Shown here: piece after piece, positions 63,315 through 64,000 of the stretch
How positions within the stretch are numbered: the stretch's first letter is position 1
How the letters are laid out: every line of letters begins with the position of its first letter
From: Brachyspira murdochii
Lineage (GTDB): Bacteria > Spirochaetota > JAAYUW01
Direction of reading: 5' to 3'
DNA: 64,000 nt
Assembly: GCA_020722965.1 (NCBI GenBank)
Contig: DYJT01000002.1
Location: forward strand, 116,242-180,241
Notes under the pieces: model-generated
The model's input: only the letters and a program-made list of their open reading frames with translations
Database searches by the model: none
Told to the model about the DNA's origin: nothing
Position numbers and translations under genes: made by a program

Positions 63315-63771
63315 AAAAACAATAATAAAAAGGTATTTAGCAATTGACTGGGGGAAAAAGAAGTTAGGAATAGCTTTATCTGATCCGTATAATGAATATG
63401 CAATACCAACAAAACCAATAGAAAATAACGATAATGCAATTAAAAGTTTAATAAAATTAATTAAAGAAAAGAATATAAATGAAATTATAATAGGCTATCC
63501 ACTATTAGAGAATAATGAAATTTCTTCTATCTGTAAAATAATTGATAATTTTACTGAAAAATTAAAAGATGAAATTAAAAAAGAAGGATTAGATATAAAC
63601 TTTTCATATTATAATGAGTATTACACTACAAAACAGGCAAAGAGTAATATTGAAGTTTACGATAAAAAAAAGAAGAGCTGGAAATTATATAAGGACTCTT
63701 ATGCTGCTCAGGTTATCCTCGAAGACTATCTATTTAATAAAAATAACAAAAGCAAAGATAATACTAGTTGA
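63307..63771 (+). CDS. ruvX: RuvX/YqgF Holliday-junction resolvase-like protein
   Basis: This is an RNase H-fold nuclease implicated in pre-16S rRNA 5' processing and proposed as a Holliday-junction resolvase. The protein has 154 residues: the first strand YLAIDWGKKKLGIALSD (catalytic Asp), INEIIIGYPL (about 56-65), and a C-terminal region with KDSYAAQVILEDYL in place of the usual D-x-AAA-ILQ-YL. It overlaps lpxA by 8 bp. The motif NEYYTTKQA (normally DER-TT--A) keeps Glu and the TT pair. Confidence 0.9.
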   Translation: MNEKTIIKRYLAIDWGKKKLGIALSDPYNEYAIPTKPIENNDNAIKSLIKLIKEKNINEIIIGYPLLENNEISSICKIIDNFTEKLKDEIKKEGLDINFSYYNEYYTTKQAKSNIEVYDKKKKSWKLYKDSYAAQVILEDYLFNKNNKSKDNTS

Positions 63772-63864
63772 AAAATTTATACATCAGTGTGAATTTTTAT
63801 AACAATTTTTTAAATCTTAGTGTCTATTTTGCTTAACAATACTATGTTTAAAGACAATTTTTTT

Positions 63865-63881
63865 TTGGCATAATAATTGCA
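63865..63881 (+). promoter_or_regulatory. sigma-54 promoter at the lpxC start
   Basis: TTGGCA (63865-63870), then six bases, then TTGCA (63877-63881) fits the -24/-12 consensus TTGGCA-Y-R-N4-TTGC-W at every specified base. With GC at -13/-12 the transcript would begin at about 63892, the A of the lpxC ATG. It lies in the 120-bp ruvX-lpxC gap. No activator site was recognised. Confidence 0.6.
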
Positions 63882-63891
63882 ACATTTTGTG

Positions 63892-64000
63892 ATGATGAAA
63901 AGAAAAACAATTAAAAAACCTATAACGAGAAAAGGGATATCAATCCATAGTGGAAAAATCAATTCTATAACCTGCAAACCTTCCTATTATAATAAAGGTA
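63892..64000 (+). CDS. lpxC: LpxC, UDP-3-O-acyl-GlcNAc deacetylase (3' partial)
   Basis: LpxC catalyses the committed step of lipid A synthesis. Only the first 36 residues are inside the window. KRKTIKKPITRKGISIHSGK followed by INSITCKPSYYNKG matches the start of LpxC (usually QRTLK...GIGLHSGK..TL.L.PA..N.GI). The ATG at 63892 is followed by a second ATG at 63895; neither has a Shine-Dalgarno sequence upstream. Context supports the call: lpxD and lpxA are just upstream. The zinc-binding residues are beyond the window, so function is inferred from the N terminus and neighbours. Confidence 0.75.
   Translation, partial: MMKRKTIKKPITRKGISIHSGKINSITCKPSYYNKG

Noticed and set aside
1-64000. tRNA, rRNA, CRISPR arrays, insertion sequences
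   Set aside because: No TTC-arm/anticodon pattern outside genes, no regularly spaced repeats, no transposase-like frame and no long terminal repeats were seen; sequences such as GGTTCAAATCC at about 1926 lie inside conserved coding regions.

Overview
This is a chromosomal window from an AT-rich (about 30% GC by eye) diderm bacterium that is almost certainly a spirochaete. The main evidence is the periplasmic-flagellum operon at 1-11929 (fliH-fliI-fliJ-flbB-fliK-flgD-flgE-flbD-motA-motB-fliL-fliM-fliY-fliO). It includes flbB, a spirochaete collar-protein gene, and follows the spirochaete fla order. The same window carries lipid A genes (lpxD, lpxA and the start of lpxC), so the host makes LPS, unlike Borrelia and Treponema. 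A deep or thermophile-related lineage such as Exilispira is possible but not shown. No rRNA, tRNA, IS element, prophage or CRISPR array was seen.

Layout. 1-18.4 kb: flagellar genes. After fliO the expected fliPQR/flhBA is absent. Instead a protein with two cyclic-nucleotide-binding domains is translationally coupled to fliO, followed by an unrecognised 835-residue protein, fliD and a TPR lipoprotein. 18.4-24.7 kb: DNA and proteolysis genes dprA, topA, xerC-like, hslV, hslU. 24.8-25.7 kb (minus strand): uppP. 25.7-29.8 kb: a 408-bp leader that reads as a four-segment transcription attenuator with an 18-codon leader peptide, followed by two half-genes of an asymmetric ABC exporter. 30.0-33.0 kb: a biotin-dependent carboxyltransferase/decarboxylase subunit and an alpha/beta hydrolase without a normal start codon. 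33.1-36.4 kb: a four-gene NADH-oxidising module of the kind paired with [FeFe]-hydrogenase, without the hydrogenase subunit. 36.6-37.5 kb (minus strand): a tail-anchored protein of unknown function. 37.6-43.8 kb: miaB, a SPOR-domain protein, recG, a LysM lipoprotein and a zinc-ribbon protein. 43.8-52.6 kb: LolC/E-type permease, lolD, clpC, a large periplasmic TPR protein and a probable outer-membrane protein. 52.6-64.0 kb: an envelope cluster of exbB-like, two DUF21/CBS membrane proteins, an RNase II-family gene, exbD-like, tonB-like, bamA, skp, lpxD, lpxA, ruvX and the 5' end of lpxC.

The genes serve three main themes: building the periplasmic flagellum, building the outer membrane (lipoprotein release, BAM, Skp, lipid A, TonB/ExbBD energy coupling) and protein/DNA quality control. 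The strongest non-coding finds are the attenuator ahead of the ABC exporter (25771-26049) and a consensus sigma-54 promoter whose predicted start falls on the lpxC start codon (63865-63892). The most notable protein-level oddity is a hook protein FlgE in which the cysteine that forms the spirochaete lysinoalanine cross-link is replaced by serine.
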